Below, piece after piece: positions 32,283 through 39,953 of a stretch of 64,000 bases of DNA. The translations under genes were made by a program, and so were the position numbers. A model generated the notes under the pieces. The model had not been told where the DNA came from. It saw nothing but the letters and a program-made list of their open reading frames with translations, and did no database searches. This DNA comes from Kutzneria buriramensis (GTDB lineage: Bacteria > Actinomycetota > Actinomycetes > Mycobacteriales > Pseudonocardiaceae), in assembly GCF_003387475.1 (NCBI RefSeq), contig NZ_QUNO01000027.1:1-64000 (forward strand), read 5' to 3'. Position 1 is the stretch's first letter. Each line of letters begins with the position of its first letter.

Positions 32283-32321
32283 TGAGGGCACCCTAACCTA
32301 ACTTAGGCTAGCCTACCCTAG
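32283..32321. promoter_or_regulatory. Two adjacent iron boxes upstream of the N-monooxygenase
   Basis: Box 1 (32283-32301, minus strand) begins with a perfect TTAGGTTAGG half and matches 14 of 19 consensus positions. Box 2 (32303-32321, plus strand) is TTAGGCTAGCCTACCCTAG, 15 of 19. They are separated by 1 base, an arrangement also known at strongly iron-controlled mycobacterial promoters. Confidence 0.78.
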
Positions 32322-32459
32322 TACGTTCGCGGTGATGTTCGTCCCGCGATCACCCGGGGGAGCGCTTTCCCGGACGCGGCTCGTCAAGAGTTAAGACGGC
32401 GCGGCGCGCGTCCGGCAGCGCAGAATCGGAAGCGGACGACAGCCGCCAATGGGAGTACC

Positions 32460-32966
32460 GTGCCGACGATTCCCGCCCCGAGAACCACCTGCGACCCGCT
32501 CGACGCCGCCGACGCCTTCATCGTCTCGCTGCACACCGTCGTCCACGCGCCCCGGCAGACCGCGCGCACCCGCGTGGTGCTGCGGGCCCGCCGCGACGGC
32601 GTGGACCGGTACGCGCCGGGCCTCGAACTGGGATCACGGGTGATCGACACCCGGAACTGCCGGGCCGTCAACGGGATTCTCCTGTTCGACAACGCCCTGC
32701 TGGCCGGCGAGACGTGCATTGTGGAGTACGAGGTGTGCCGGGCCCCGTCGGACCACTGGGAGCACGTGCTGGCCACGTCCGCCTGGGACCTGGTGATCCA
32801 GGTCCGGTTCCACCCGGCCGCGCCGCCGGCACGATGCCTGGGGTATCAGGGAAACGACGGCCGGCTGGTGGAGTCGCCGGTGACGTTGACCGGCGGCATG
32901 TCGGCGCACACCGTCACGCTGGACGCCCGCCCCGGGGTGCACGGGATCCGGTGGGAGTGGACGTGA
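32460..32966 (+). CDS. Orphan protein resembling the C-terminal domain of XRE-type regulators
   Basis: A 168-residue protein starting at GTG 32460. Stretches such as DAADAFIVSLHTVVHAP, RRDGVDRY and the ending PGVHGIRWEW resemble, from memory, the conserved C-terminal region found after an HTH in many actinomycete XRE-family proteins. Here the HTH is absent and no in-frame upstream extension offers one. The function of that domain is unknown. It follows the iron-box region of the divergent monooxygenase, so it could share that control, but it has no obvious siderophore role. It ends 35 bases from a convergent aminotransferase. Confidence 0.6.
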   Translation: MPTIPAPRTTCDPLDAADAFIVSLHTVVHAPRQTARTRVVLRARRDGVDRYAPGLELGSRVIDTRNCRAVNGILLFDNALLAGETCIVEYEVCRAPSDHWEHVLATSAWDLVIQVRFHPAAPPARCLGYQGNDGRLVESPVTLTGGMSAHTVTLDARPGVHGIRWEWT

Positions 32967-33001
32967 ATCCCGTTCGTACATTCGGGGTGTCTGACGGTGT
33001 T

Positions 33002-34171
33002 TCATTTGTGGGCGAACTCGCCGGGGTGCAGGGCGGCGGCGAGGGTGGCGAGGTGGGCGGCTATCCAGGGGAGGGATTCGGGGGTGTCGCTGGTGAGGGC
33101 CGCTAGCTTCTGGGCGTCGGTGTCGCCGTAGAGGAGGCTGGTGGCGACGCGGATCCGGCAGGCGGCGGGGTCGTCGCCGAACTCGGAGCCGGGGAGCACG
33201 ACAACTCCGTTGCTGGCCAACAGGTGTTCGGCGACCTGCCGGTCGGTGTCGAAGCCGGGCACGTGCGGGTACAGGTAGAACGCGCCGTCGGGCGGCGGGG
33301 TGTCGAAGAGGGCTGCGACGGCGGCCCCGACCCGCAGGTGCAGGTTTCGGCTCTGCGCAACGCGTTCCACCAGGGCCGGCGGCTCGGAGAATGCCAAGGC
33401 GGCAGCGTGCTGCACGGGCTGGGCGGGCGCCGACCAGACCTCGCTGGCCATGTCGATCACGGCGTCGCGCAGGGCGTCATCGCCGAACCGGGCGACTCCC
33501 AGCCGCCAGCCGCCGAGGGCGAGGCTCTTGCTCAGCCCGGACGTGACCACGACCCGGTGCGGCACAACGGAGGCCGGGCTCAGCAACTCCATTTCGGTCA
33601 GGTCGCGGTAGATCTCGTCGGAGACGATCAGCAGGTCGTGCCGCTCGGCGACCTCGCACAGCTCGCGGATCACCGGCGGCGGCGCCAACCGACCGGTCGG
33701 GTTGTCGGGCAGCGTCACGACCACCGTGGACAGCCGACCTTCCCGTGCCACGGCGTCGAGTTCGACGGGATCGGGCACGCCGCCGACGCTACGAACCCGC
33801 ACCACGGGAAGCCCGTGCATGGCGGACTGGGCGGCGTAGCTCACCCAGCTCGGACGAGGCAGCGCGACGCCACCGCCCCGCGCGCCGAGGATCGCCCACA
33901 GCAGCGGCTTGCTGCCCGGTGCGGCGACCACCTGCGATGCCTCGGTCGGCAGTCCGCGCCGCGACCAGTACCCGGCGGCCGCGTCCCGTAAGGCGGGAAT
34001 CCCGGCGACCGGACCGTAGCCGGCGAACCCGGCCGCGTCGGAGAGCGCTTTCGCGAGCAGGGGATGCACGGGCAGGCCGGCCTCGCCGAAGCCGAGCGGC
34101 ACCACCGGCAAGCCCTGGGCCCTGCGGCGGGCGATCGCGTCATTGGCGGCGAGCGTTGCGGAGACTGGCAT
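33002..34171 (-). CDS. Class I/II PLP-dependent aminotransferase
   Basis: A 389-residue fold-type I aminotransferase. Visible motifs: LGFGEAGLPVHP near the N-terminus, YGPVAGIPALRDAAA, the PLP-contacting DNPTGR and SDEIYRDL segments, the Schiff-base lysine in SGLSKSLALGGWRLG, and the carboxylate-binding Arg near ACRIRVA. The substrate cannot be told. ATG at 34171 was preferred to GTG at 34201 because it opens at the first conserved region and leaves a 70-base gap to the divergent LysR gene, as expected for such a regulated pair. Confidence 0.85.
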   Translation of the reverse strand: MPVSATLAANDAIARRRAQGLPVVPLGFGEAGLPVHPLLAKALSDAAGFAGYGPVAGIPALRDAAAGYWSRRGLPTEASQVVAAPGSKPLLWAILGARGGGVALPRPSWVSYAAQSAMHGLPVVRVRSVGGVPDPVELDAVAREGRLSTVVVTLPDNPTGRLAPPPVIRELCEVAERHDLLIVSDEIYRDLTEMELLSPASVVPHRVVVTSGLSKSLALGGWRLGVARFGDDALRDAVIDMASEVWSAPAQPVQHAAALAFSEPPALVERVAQSRNLHLRVGAAVAALFDTPPPDGAFYLYPHVPGFDTDRQVAEHLLASNGVVVLPGSEFGDDPAACRIRVATSLLYGDTDAQKLAALTSDTPESLPWIAAHLATLAAALHPGEFAHK

Positions 34172-34241
34172 GCCACCACCGTGCCCGCCGTCGAGCAACA
34201 CGTAAAGCGCGAATCTTCGACGGCGAGCATAAGCTAACCCG

Positions 34242-35054
34242 ATGCTCGAACTCCGCCGCCTGGCCCTGCTGCATCAGTTCGCCGCCCTCGGCAGCATCGC
34301 CGCGGTCGCCGCCGCCACCGGCTACTCCGCCTCGGCCGTGTCCCAGCAGCTCGCGGTCCTCGAACGGGAGGCCGGCGTCGCCCTGCTCGAACGCTCCGCC
34401 CGCAGCGCCGCCCTCACCGAAGCGGGCCACCGCCTGGCCAAACACGCCGCCACGGTCCTGGACGCCGTCGAGGCGGCGGAGTCCGACCTCGCCGACGCCG
34501 CCGGCGACACCACCGGCCGCGTCGTCGTCAGCACCATCCCGACCGTCGCGGTCGCCGTCGCTCCCCACCTGGTCCTCATCGACGGCCCGCAGGTGGTGCT
34601 CCGCCAGTACGTGGACGACGAGGCCCTGGAGCGGCTGCGCACCCGCGAGGTCGACATCGCCATCGTGGACGTGTGGGACGACGCCCCACCGGAACCCGGC
34701 CTGGTCCGCACCACGCTGATGAACGATCCGCTGGTCATCGCCGGCCTCCTCGACCACCCGACCTGGCTCGTCGCGCCAGCCGACCAGCCGTCACGGCGCG
34801 TCGCCGAGGAGGTGATGACCGAGCTGGGCGTGCAACCCGACTCCCGCTGGGAGTTCATGGGCCTGGCCACCATCGCCAGCCTGGTCGCCGCCGGCGTCGG
34901 CGCCGCTGTCCTCCCCCAGCTGGCGCTGCTGCACGTCGACGTGCCCACCACGCCCACTGGCCGGTCCCGGCGGATCGACGCCGTCATCCGCGCCGGATCC
35001 CAGGTCCGCCCGGCCGTCCGAGCCGTCATCGGCGCGCTTCAGGAGCTGGCGTGA
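34242..35054 (+). CDS. LysR family transcriptional regulator
   Basis: A 270-residue LysR protein with an N-terminal HTH (LALLHQFAALGSIAAVAAATGYSASAVS split as usual across helices, then QQLAVLEREAGVALLER) and a shortened periplasmic-binding effector domain ending in a GVGAAVLPQLAL segment. LysR proteins average about 300 residues, so the effector domain is compact. It is divergent from the aminotransferase gene with 70 bases between starts, and control of that gene is the natural inference. Confidence 0.88.
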   Translation: MLELRRLALLHQFAALGSIAAVAAATGYSASAVSQQLAVLEREAGVALLERSARSAALTEAGHRLAKHAATVLDAVEAAESDLADAAGDTTGRVVVSTIPTVAVAVAPHLVLIDGPQVVLRQYVDDEALERLRTREVDIAIVDVWDDAPPEPGLVRTTLMNDPLVIAGLLDHPTWLVAPADQPSRRVAEEVMTELGVQPDSRWEFMGLATIASLVAAGVGAAVLPQLALLHVDVPTTPTGRSRRIDAVIRAGSQVRPAVRAVIGALQELA

Positions 35055-35093
35055 CTACCGCACCGCGCTTCGCCCACGTCGCCATCGGCGTGA

Positions 35094-35183
35094 TCACCGG
35101 CGGCCGCCGGCCGGGCCGCCCGTCAGGATCGTGACCACGATCATCGACAGCGCCGCACCGACCCTGGCGAGCCGAACTCTCAT
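35094..35183 (-). CDS. Possible 29-residue hydrophobic peptide
   Basis: ATG at 35183 is preceded by GGGAG at 8 bases and opens a frame for 29 residues: MRVRLARVG, a hydrophobic run AALSMIVVTILTGG, and a basic end AGGRR. It looks like a signal-peptide or single-helix membrane peptide. It lies between LysR and a divergent NB-ARC/TPR regulator, in a stretch that otherwise holds nothing. Only the ribosome-binding site and composition support it. Confidence 0.3.
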   Translation of the reverse strand: MRVRLARVGAALSMIVVTILTGGPAGGRR

Positions 35184-35349
35184 CGCTGGTGCTCCCTTGA
35201 TGTTCGCGAATACGTGCGACGGCATCGTGGTCGGCGGCCGCGCCCGGCGGCGCCGATCCCGAACATCGGCGAACAAGGCCGAACAGACCTGTCGACGGCC
35301 GGTTCGACGGCGATAGCCTTCGGCGACACCGAGACTGGGGCGGGCACAG

Positions 35350-37629
35350 GTGACCGAGCTGGACACCGCCGGCGCGGACACGCTGGCAGACCTGGCGGAA
35401 CTGCTGCGCACGCTGCGTCGGCGACACGCCCGCACCAGCCGGGACAGCGAGTTGACGTATCGCGAGCTCGCGGCGAAGACCGGCTGGTCGCTGACGGCGG
35501 TGGCGGAGTACTTCACGGGAAAGACCCTGCCGCCGACCGATCGGTTCGACGCGCTGGTGGTTCTGCTCGGCGCCACGCCGGCCGAGCTGGGCGCGCTGGC
35601 GACGGCGCGGGACCGGGTGGCCGAGCTGCGCAGGACCGATCGCGCGCCGGCGCCGAACTCCGTGCCACGACAACTACCCGCCTCGGTGCGGCGATTCACC
35701 GGCCGTGCCACCGAGTTGGCGGCGTTGGCCGAGCTCCTGGACGAGCCGGTCACGCCCGGCGCGGTCCGCGTCGCGGCGATCAGCGGCGCGGCGGGCATCG
35801 GCAAGACGACTCTGGCCGTGCAGTGGGCGCACCAGATGGCACACCGCTTCCCGGACGGCCAGCTGTATGTGAACCTGCGCGGATTCGACGCCGGCGCGAC
35901 GGTCAGCCCGCCCGCGGCGATCAGGAGTTTTCTCGATGCCCTGCACGTGAATCAGGCGCCAGAAAGCCCGGACGCACAGGCCGCCCTGTACCGCAGCCTG
36001 TTGGCCGATCGGCGGATGCTGATCCTGCTGGACAACGCCCGCGACACCGCGCAGGTGCGGCCGTTGTTGCCGGGCGCGCCCGGCTGTCTGGTGCTGGTCA
36101 CGAGTCGCAATCAGCTCAAGGGTTTGGTCGCGACGGACGGCGCGGAGCCGATCACGCTGGACGTGCTCAGCGCCGACGAGGCCCGCGAACTGCTGGCCCG
36201 TGCCGTCGGCGCCGAGCGGGCGGCGGCGGCTCCCGGTGCGGTGGACGAACTCGTCGCGCACTGCGCGCGGTTGCCGCTGGCGCTGGCGATCGTGGCCGCG
36301 CGGGCGGCGGTCAACCCGCGGGTTCCGCTGCCGGACCTCGTACGCGAGCTGGACGAGAGCCGGCTGAGCGCCTTCGCCGGCGACGATCCGGCGACCGACC
36401 TGCGGGCGGTGTTCTCCTGGTCGTACCACGCGTTGGAGGCCGAGGCCGCGAGGGCGTTCGGACTGCTGGGGCTGGCGCCGGGCCCGGACATCGACCTGTC
36501 GGCCGCCGCGAGCCTCGTCGGACGTCCACTCCAACAGACCCGAGTCCTGTTGCACGGCCTGGAATCCGCGTCGCTGATCCAGCAGTGGGCACCCGGCCGC
36601 TATCGGATGCACGACCTGATCCGCTTGTACGCCAAGGATCAGGCCGCGGACCCGGCAGCGCTCCAGCGGCTGACGGACTTCTATGTGCACACGGCCTTCG
36701 GCGCCGAGCGTCTGCTCCAGCCCTTGCTGCCGCCGATCCCGCTCGACCCGCCGGCCGACGGCTGCACCCCCAAAGTGATCACCGACCAGGCGGGCGCGCT
36801 GGCGTGGTTCGCCGCCGAGCACCGGAATCTCCAAGCGGCGCAATGCCTTGCCGCCGATCGTGACGTCTGGCGGCTGGCCTGGACGCTGACCACGTTCCTG
36901 TACCGGCAGGGTCGGTTCCACGACGCGCTCGCGGTCTGGCGGGCCGGCGAGGCGGCGGCCGCCAAGCTCGACGATCCGATGATCCGCACCGGCACGCACC
37001 AGCTGCTGGGCGCAATCTACGGCGAGCTCGGCCGACACGAGGAAGCTTTGCGGCACTTGAACATCGCCGCCGGGGCCGGCGACACGCCCGGCCAGGCGTA
37101 CACCCATCACGCCCTCGGCTGGCTCTGGTCGCTCCGCGGCGATCACCAACGGGCCCTGCGGCACGCCGCCGAGTCGCTGCGGCGGTACCGCGCGCTGGGC
37201 ATGCCGGCAGGCGAGGCACGTGAGCTGACAGTGATGGGCTGGTACCGCGCGCTGTCGGGAGACTTCGAACGCGCCCGCTGCGACGGCGAGGCCGCCCTGG
37301 CCACGGCGCGTCGGCACGCGCTCGCCGAGGACGAGGCGCTCAGCACCAGCGTGCTCGGCTTCATCGCCTTCAACACCGGCTTCCACGTCGCCGCGCGCAG
37401 CCACCTGGAGCGGGCGGACACGTTGCTGTACAACGTCGGCAACCTCTACTACCAGGCGACGGTGCTCGACTACCTGGGGCGTACGCACGAGGCCCTGGAC
37501 GACCCCGCCGAGGCCTCCTGCTGTTGGCGCAAGGCCCTTGCGCTGTACCGGGAACAGCACCGCGCCGCCGAGGCCGATGACCTCGAACGACGCATGGCGG
37601 ACACTCGCGTCACCGCGCCGAGAGGGTGA
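35350..37629 (+). CDS. HTH - NB-ARC ATPase - TPR regulator (AfsR/SARP-like without BTAD)
   Basis: A 759-residue STAND-type regulator. Residues ~15-90 form an XRE-like helix-turn-helix (TYRELAAKTGWSLTAVAEYF). An NB-ARC ATPase follows with P-loop GAAGIGKTTLAVQWA near 147, RMLILLDNARD as Walker B, and LPLALAIVAAR near 307. From about residue 520 the protein is helical with TPR-like repeats (tetratricopeptide spacing around HHALGWLWSLRGDHQRAL and similar). Such proteins switch on nearby secondary-metabolite or stress genes after ATP-driven assembly. The start is a GTG. No dedicated target operon is obvious; the secreted Cys-repeat gene follows directly. Confidence 0.88.
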   Translation: MTELDTAGADTLADLAELLRTLRRRHARTSRDSELTYRELAAKTGWSLTAVAEYFTGKTLPPTDRFDALVVLLGATPAELGALATARDRVAELRRTDRAPAPNSVPRQLPASVRRFTGRATELAALAELLDEPVTPGAVRVAAISGAAGIGKTTLAVQWAHQMAHRFPDGQLYVNLRGFDAGATVSPPAAIRSFLDALHVNQAPESPDAQAALYRSLLADRRMLILLDNARDTAQVRPLLPGAPGCLVLVTSRNQLKGLVATDGAEPITLDVLSADEARELLARAVGAERAAAAPGAVDELVAHCARLPLALAIVAARAAVNPRVPLPDLVRELDESRLSAFAGDDPATDLRAVFSWSYHALEAEAARAFGLLGLAPGPDIDLSAAASLVGRPLQQTRVLLHGLESASLIQQWAPGRYRMHDLIRLYAKDQAADPAALQRLTDFYVHTAFGAERLLQPLLPPIPLDPPADGCTPKVITDQAGALAWFAAEHRNLQAAQCLAADRDVWRLAWTLTTFLYRQGRFHDALAVWRAGEAAAAKLDDPMIRTGTHQLLGAIYGELGRHEEALRHLNIAAGAGDTPGQAYTHHALGWLWSLRGDHQRALRHAAESLRRYRALGMPAGEARELTVMGWYRALSGDFERARCDGEAALATARRHALAEDEALSTSVLGFIAFNTGFHVAARSHLERADTLLYNVGNLYYQATVLDYLGRTHEALDDPAEASCCWRKALALYREQHRAAEADDLERRMADTRVTAPRG

Positions 37630-37632
37630 CGC

Positions 37633-37653
37633 TTTCCCGGCCTGGCCGGGAAA
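37633..37653. promoter_or_regulatory. Perfect 10+1+10 palindrome
   Basis: TTTCCCGGCC, one T, GGCCGGGAAA. It begins 3 bases after the stop of the NB-ARC/TPR gene and ends 9 bases before the first possible start of the secreted Cys-repeat gene. It can be a terminator stem or an operator for the downstream gene. Confidence 0.45.
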
Positions 37654-37719
37654 AGTGCCCGCATGAGCATGAATGCATTCCCTGCCGGCTGGGGGCGGCC
37701 GGGCGCGAACCTGACCACC

Positions 37720-38280
37720 ATGACGGACACCCATGACGTGACCGGTCGCCGGGCTTTCCTCAGCACGGCGGTCAAAATCGCCACCGGCGTGGCCGCGGCC
37801 GCCGCGCTGCCCACCCTGCTCTCCGGCGCCGCGTCCGCGGCCCCGCTGAGCACGCAGAACCAGTGGCGGTTCTGCCAGAAGTGCTACGGCCTGTTCTTCT
37901 GGGGCTATCCGACCAACGGCGTCTGTCCGGCGGGCGCGGACCACAGCGCCCAGGGCTTCAACTTCACGCTGTCCTACGACGTCGCGCCGAACGCCAACGC
38001 GCAGGACAACTGGCACTTCTGCCAGAAGTGCTTCGGCATGTTCTTCCGCGGCTACCCCACGGACGGGGTCTGCCCGGCCGGCGGCGGACACGACGCCCAG
38101 GGCTTCAACTTCGTGCTCACCCATGACGTCGCGCCGACCGGCACCGCCCAGAACCAGTGGCGGTTCTGCCAGAAGTGCTTCGGGCAGTTCTACTGGGGCT
38201 ACCCCGGCAACGGTGTCTGCCCCGCCGGCGCCGACCACAGCGCCCAGGGCTACAACTTCGTCCTCTCCCACTTCAGCTGA
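37720..38280 (+). CDS. Tat-exported protein with three Cys-rich repeats
   Basis: About 186 residues: Tat signal (GRRAFL, hydrophobic run, AASA cleavage region), then three ~45-residue repeats of the pattern WRFCQKCxGxFxxGYPxxGVCPAGxxHxAQG. Each repeat carries a CxxC pair, a single Cys and a His, suitable for one metal ion, though disulfides are possible outside the cell. I have seen similar repeats appended to actinomycete hydrolases; here they stand alone. ATG 37720 places the twin arginines ten residues in; ATG 37663 (205 residues) is an alternative. A palindromic element follows 7 bases after the stop. Confidence 0.7.
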   Translation: MTDTHDVTGRRAFLSTAVKIATGVAAAAALPTLLSGAASAAPLSTQNQWRFCQKCYGLFFWGYPTNGVCPAGADHSAQGFNFTLSYDVAPNANAQDNWHFCQKCFGMFFRGYPTDGVCPAGGGHDAQGFNFVLTHDVAPTGTAQNQWRFCQKCFGQFYWGYPGNGVCPAGADHSAQGYNFVLSHFS

Positions 38281-38287
38281 GTCCCAA

Positions 38288-38452
38288 CCCCCGCGAGTCG
38301 CGCTCACAGACACACCGAATGTAGGTTTCAGGCAGAAACGAGCCTCGGTCTCGGATCTGCCCGACACCGCATTTCGGTGTGACGCTGGGCGGGACTCGCC
38401 GGGTCTGCCTGAGACCTACATTCGCTCTGTCCCAGAGCGCGACTCGCGGGGG
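38288..38452. repeat. Palindromic intergenic element, copy 2 (longest)
   Basis: The ends CCCCGCGAGTCGCGCTC and GAGCGCGACTCGCGGGGG are exact inverted repeats. Inner blocks CACCGAATGTAGGTTTC and GAGACCTACATTCG are also inverted. A further nested CACACCGAA-like block (ATTTCGGTGTG) sits in the middle. The right end touches the stop codon of the LLM oxidoreductase. The genes on both sides converge. Confidence 0.8.
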
Positions 38453-39289
38453 TCAGTGGAGGCGGGAGCCCATTTTGGAGAGGTAGGCCAGGGCGGTGGG
38501 CTCGTCGCCGTCGGGGACGCCGATGACGATCTCGTCCACGCCGAGACCCGCCAGGTGCTCGATGCGCTCGGGGGTCGCCCGGTCCAGCGCCACGATGTAC
38601 GGCTTGCCGGCGCGACCGGCTTTCGCCCAACGCTCCAGCAGCAGCCGGACGCTGCCGTCGACGTCGCCCTCCCCCGGCGTGGTGATCCACCCGTCGGCAT
38701 GCGCGGCGATCCAGTCGAAGGTCCGCTCCGTGCCGCCCGCGCCCACGAGCACCGGCAGCGACGCCTGCACCGGCTTGGGGTACGCCCAGCTGTCCCCGAA
38801 CGACACGAACTTCCCCTGGTACGACGCCACATCGCAGGTCCACAGGGCCCGCATCGCCTCCAGGTACTCCCGCAGCGCGGTGTACCGGTACCGGCCGGGG
38901 ATGCCGTGATCGGCGAGTTCGTCGGTGTTCCACCCGAAGCCGGCCCCCAGCGTGACCCGCCCGCCGGACAGGAAGTCCAGGGTGGCGATGGTCTTGGCCA
39001 GGGTGATCGGGTCGGACTCCACGGGCAGCGCGACCGCCGTGGCCAGCCGGATCGTCGACGTCACGGCGGCCGCCGCGCCGAGGCACACCCACGGGTCCAG
39101 CGTCCGCAGGTACCGGTCGTCGGGCAGCTCCGCGCCGCCAGTGCGCGGGTGCGCCGCGTCCCGCCGCACGGGGATGTGCGTGTGCTCGGGGACGTAGAAC
39201 GAGTGGAAGCCGGCGTCCTCGGCCGCCTTCGCGCACACCGCGGGCCGGATGCCCCGGTCGCTGCTGAACAGCACCACCCCGAACCTCAT
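38453..39289 (-). CDS. LLM-class (F420-dependent type) oxidoreductase
   Basis: A 278-residue luciferase-like TIM-barrel protein. It starts MRFGVVLFSSDRGI and shows AEDAGFHSFYVPEHTH, TIATLDFLSGGRVTLGAGFGW and PVLVGAGG, all typical of LLM oxidoreductases in actinobacteria, most of which use coenzyme F420. The closest family I recall is the Rv2161c/Rv3520c-like group (TIGR03619). The frame extends upstream, but the ATG at 39289 is the first position compatible with the family start. A KstR-like palindrome lies 12-31 bases upstream, which suggests a role in steroid or related lipid metabolism. Confidence 0.88.
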   Translation of the reverse strand: MRFGVVLFSSDRGIRPAVCAKAAEDAGFHSFYVPEHTHIPVRRDAAHPRTGGAELPDDRYLRTLDPWVCLGAAAAVTSTIRLATAVALPVESDPITLAKTIATLDFLSGGRVTLGAGFGWNTDELADHGIPGRYRYTALREYLEAMRALWTCDVASYQGKFVSFGDSWAYPKPVQASLPVLVGAGGTERTFDWIAAHADGWITTPGEGDVDGSVRLLLERWAKAGRAGKPYIVALDRATPERIEHLAGLGVDEIVIGVPDGDEPTALAYLSKMGSRLH

Positions 39290-39300
39290 GACACCTCGCA

Positions 39301-39320
39301 AACTAGAACGTGTTCTAGTT
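39301..39320. promoter_or_regulatory. KstR-like operator
   Basis: AACTAGAAC-GT-GTTCTAGTT is a perfect 9+2+9 palindrome. Its core TAGAACGTGTTCTA fits the KstR motif TnnAACnnGTTnnA known from mycobacterial cholesterol-catabolism genes. It lies between the LLM oxidoreductase start (39289) and the divergent DUF4360 gene (39384). Confidence 0.65.
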
Positions 39321-39383
39321 GCAAGATAGCAGCCGCCGGTCGGCGGTGTCTCCTGCACGGATGCCACCGCTAGGTTGCACCGC

Positions 39384-39953
39384 ATGCTCACCGCGCTGTC
39401 CGTTGCCGTGCTCGCGCTGGCCACCGTCACGCCGCCGGGCCCGGTCACCATCGACCTGGTCTCGGCCACCGGCACCGGCTGCCAGTCGGGCACCACGGCG
39501 GTCTCGATCTCCCCCGACAAGCAGGCGTTCACGGTGACCTACAGCGATTTCACCGTGCAGGGCCACGGCCAGACGGCACACAAGGACTGCACCCTCACGG
39601 TCCAGGTGAACCCGCCAGCCGGCTTCACCTACGGCATCGACGAGACGGACTTCCGCGGCTTCGCGCACCTTGACGCCGGCGCCCGCGGCGTCGTCACGTC
39701 CACGTACCACTTCACCGGCCTGCCGACCAGGCACGCCACGCAGACCTTCGCCGGTCCCGTGGACGACGACTGGCAGTTCACCGACATGCCCGACGCCGGG
39801 TCGGTGGTGCACGGGCCGTGCAAGGAACACAAGCCGCTCACCATCACCGCCGACCTGAAGCTGGACGGACAGTCCGCGGCCAGCTTCATGACCATGGACT
39901 CGACCGACGGCGAGGTCAGCCTGCGGTACCACCTGTCCTGGTTGCAGTGCTGA
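39384..39953 (+). CDS. Secreted DUF4360-type protein, paralogue A
   Basis: A 189-residue secreted protein: short signal sequence (MLTALSVAVLALATVTPPG), then the family motifs GTGCQSGTTAVSISPD, AFTVTYSDF, KDCTLTVQV, PPAGFTYGIDETDFRGF, and an end MTMDSTDGEVSLRYHLSW. Four to five conserved cysteines imply disulfides. Function is unknown. It is the most diverged of three copies here (see 46837-47466 and 62603-63229) and lacks the leader shared by the other two. Its 3' end overlaps the convergent phosphopantetheinyl transferase gene by 38 bases. Confidence 0.85.
   Translation: MLTALSVAVLALATVTPPGPVTIDLVSATGTGCQSGTTAVSISPDKQAFTVTYSDFTVQGHGQTAHKDCTLTVQVNPPAGFTYGIDETDFRGFAHLDAGARGVVTSTYHFTGLPTRHATQTFAGPVDDDWQFTDMPDAGSVVHGPCKEHKPLTITADLKLDGQSAASFMTMDSTDGEVSLRYHLSWLQC

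Noticed and set aside
35674-38367. 897-residue minus-strand frame opposite the NB-ARC regulator
   Set aside because: The composition is typical of antisense translation and it runs through the well-defined Cys-repeat gene; no start signal.
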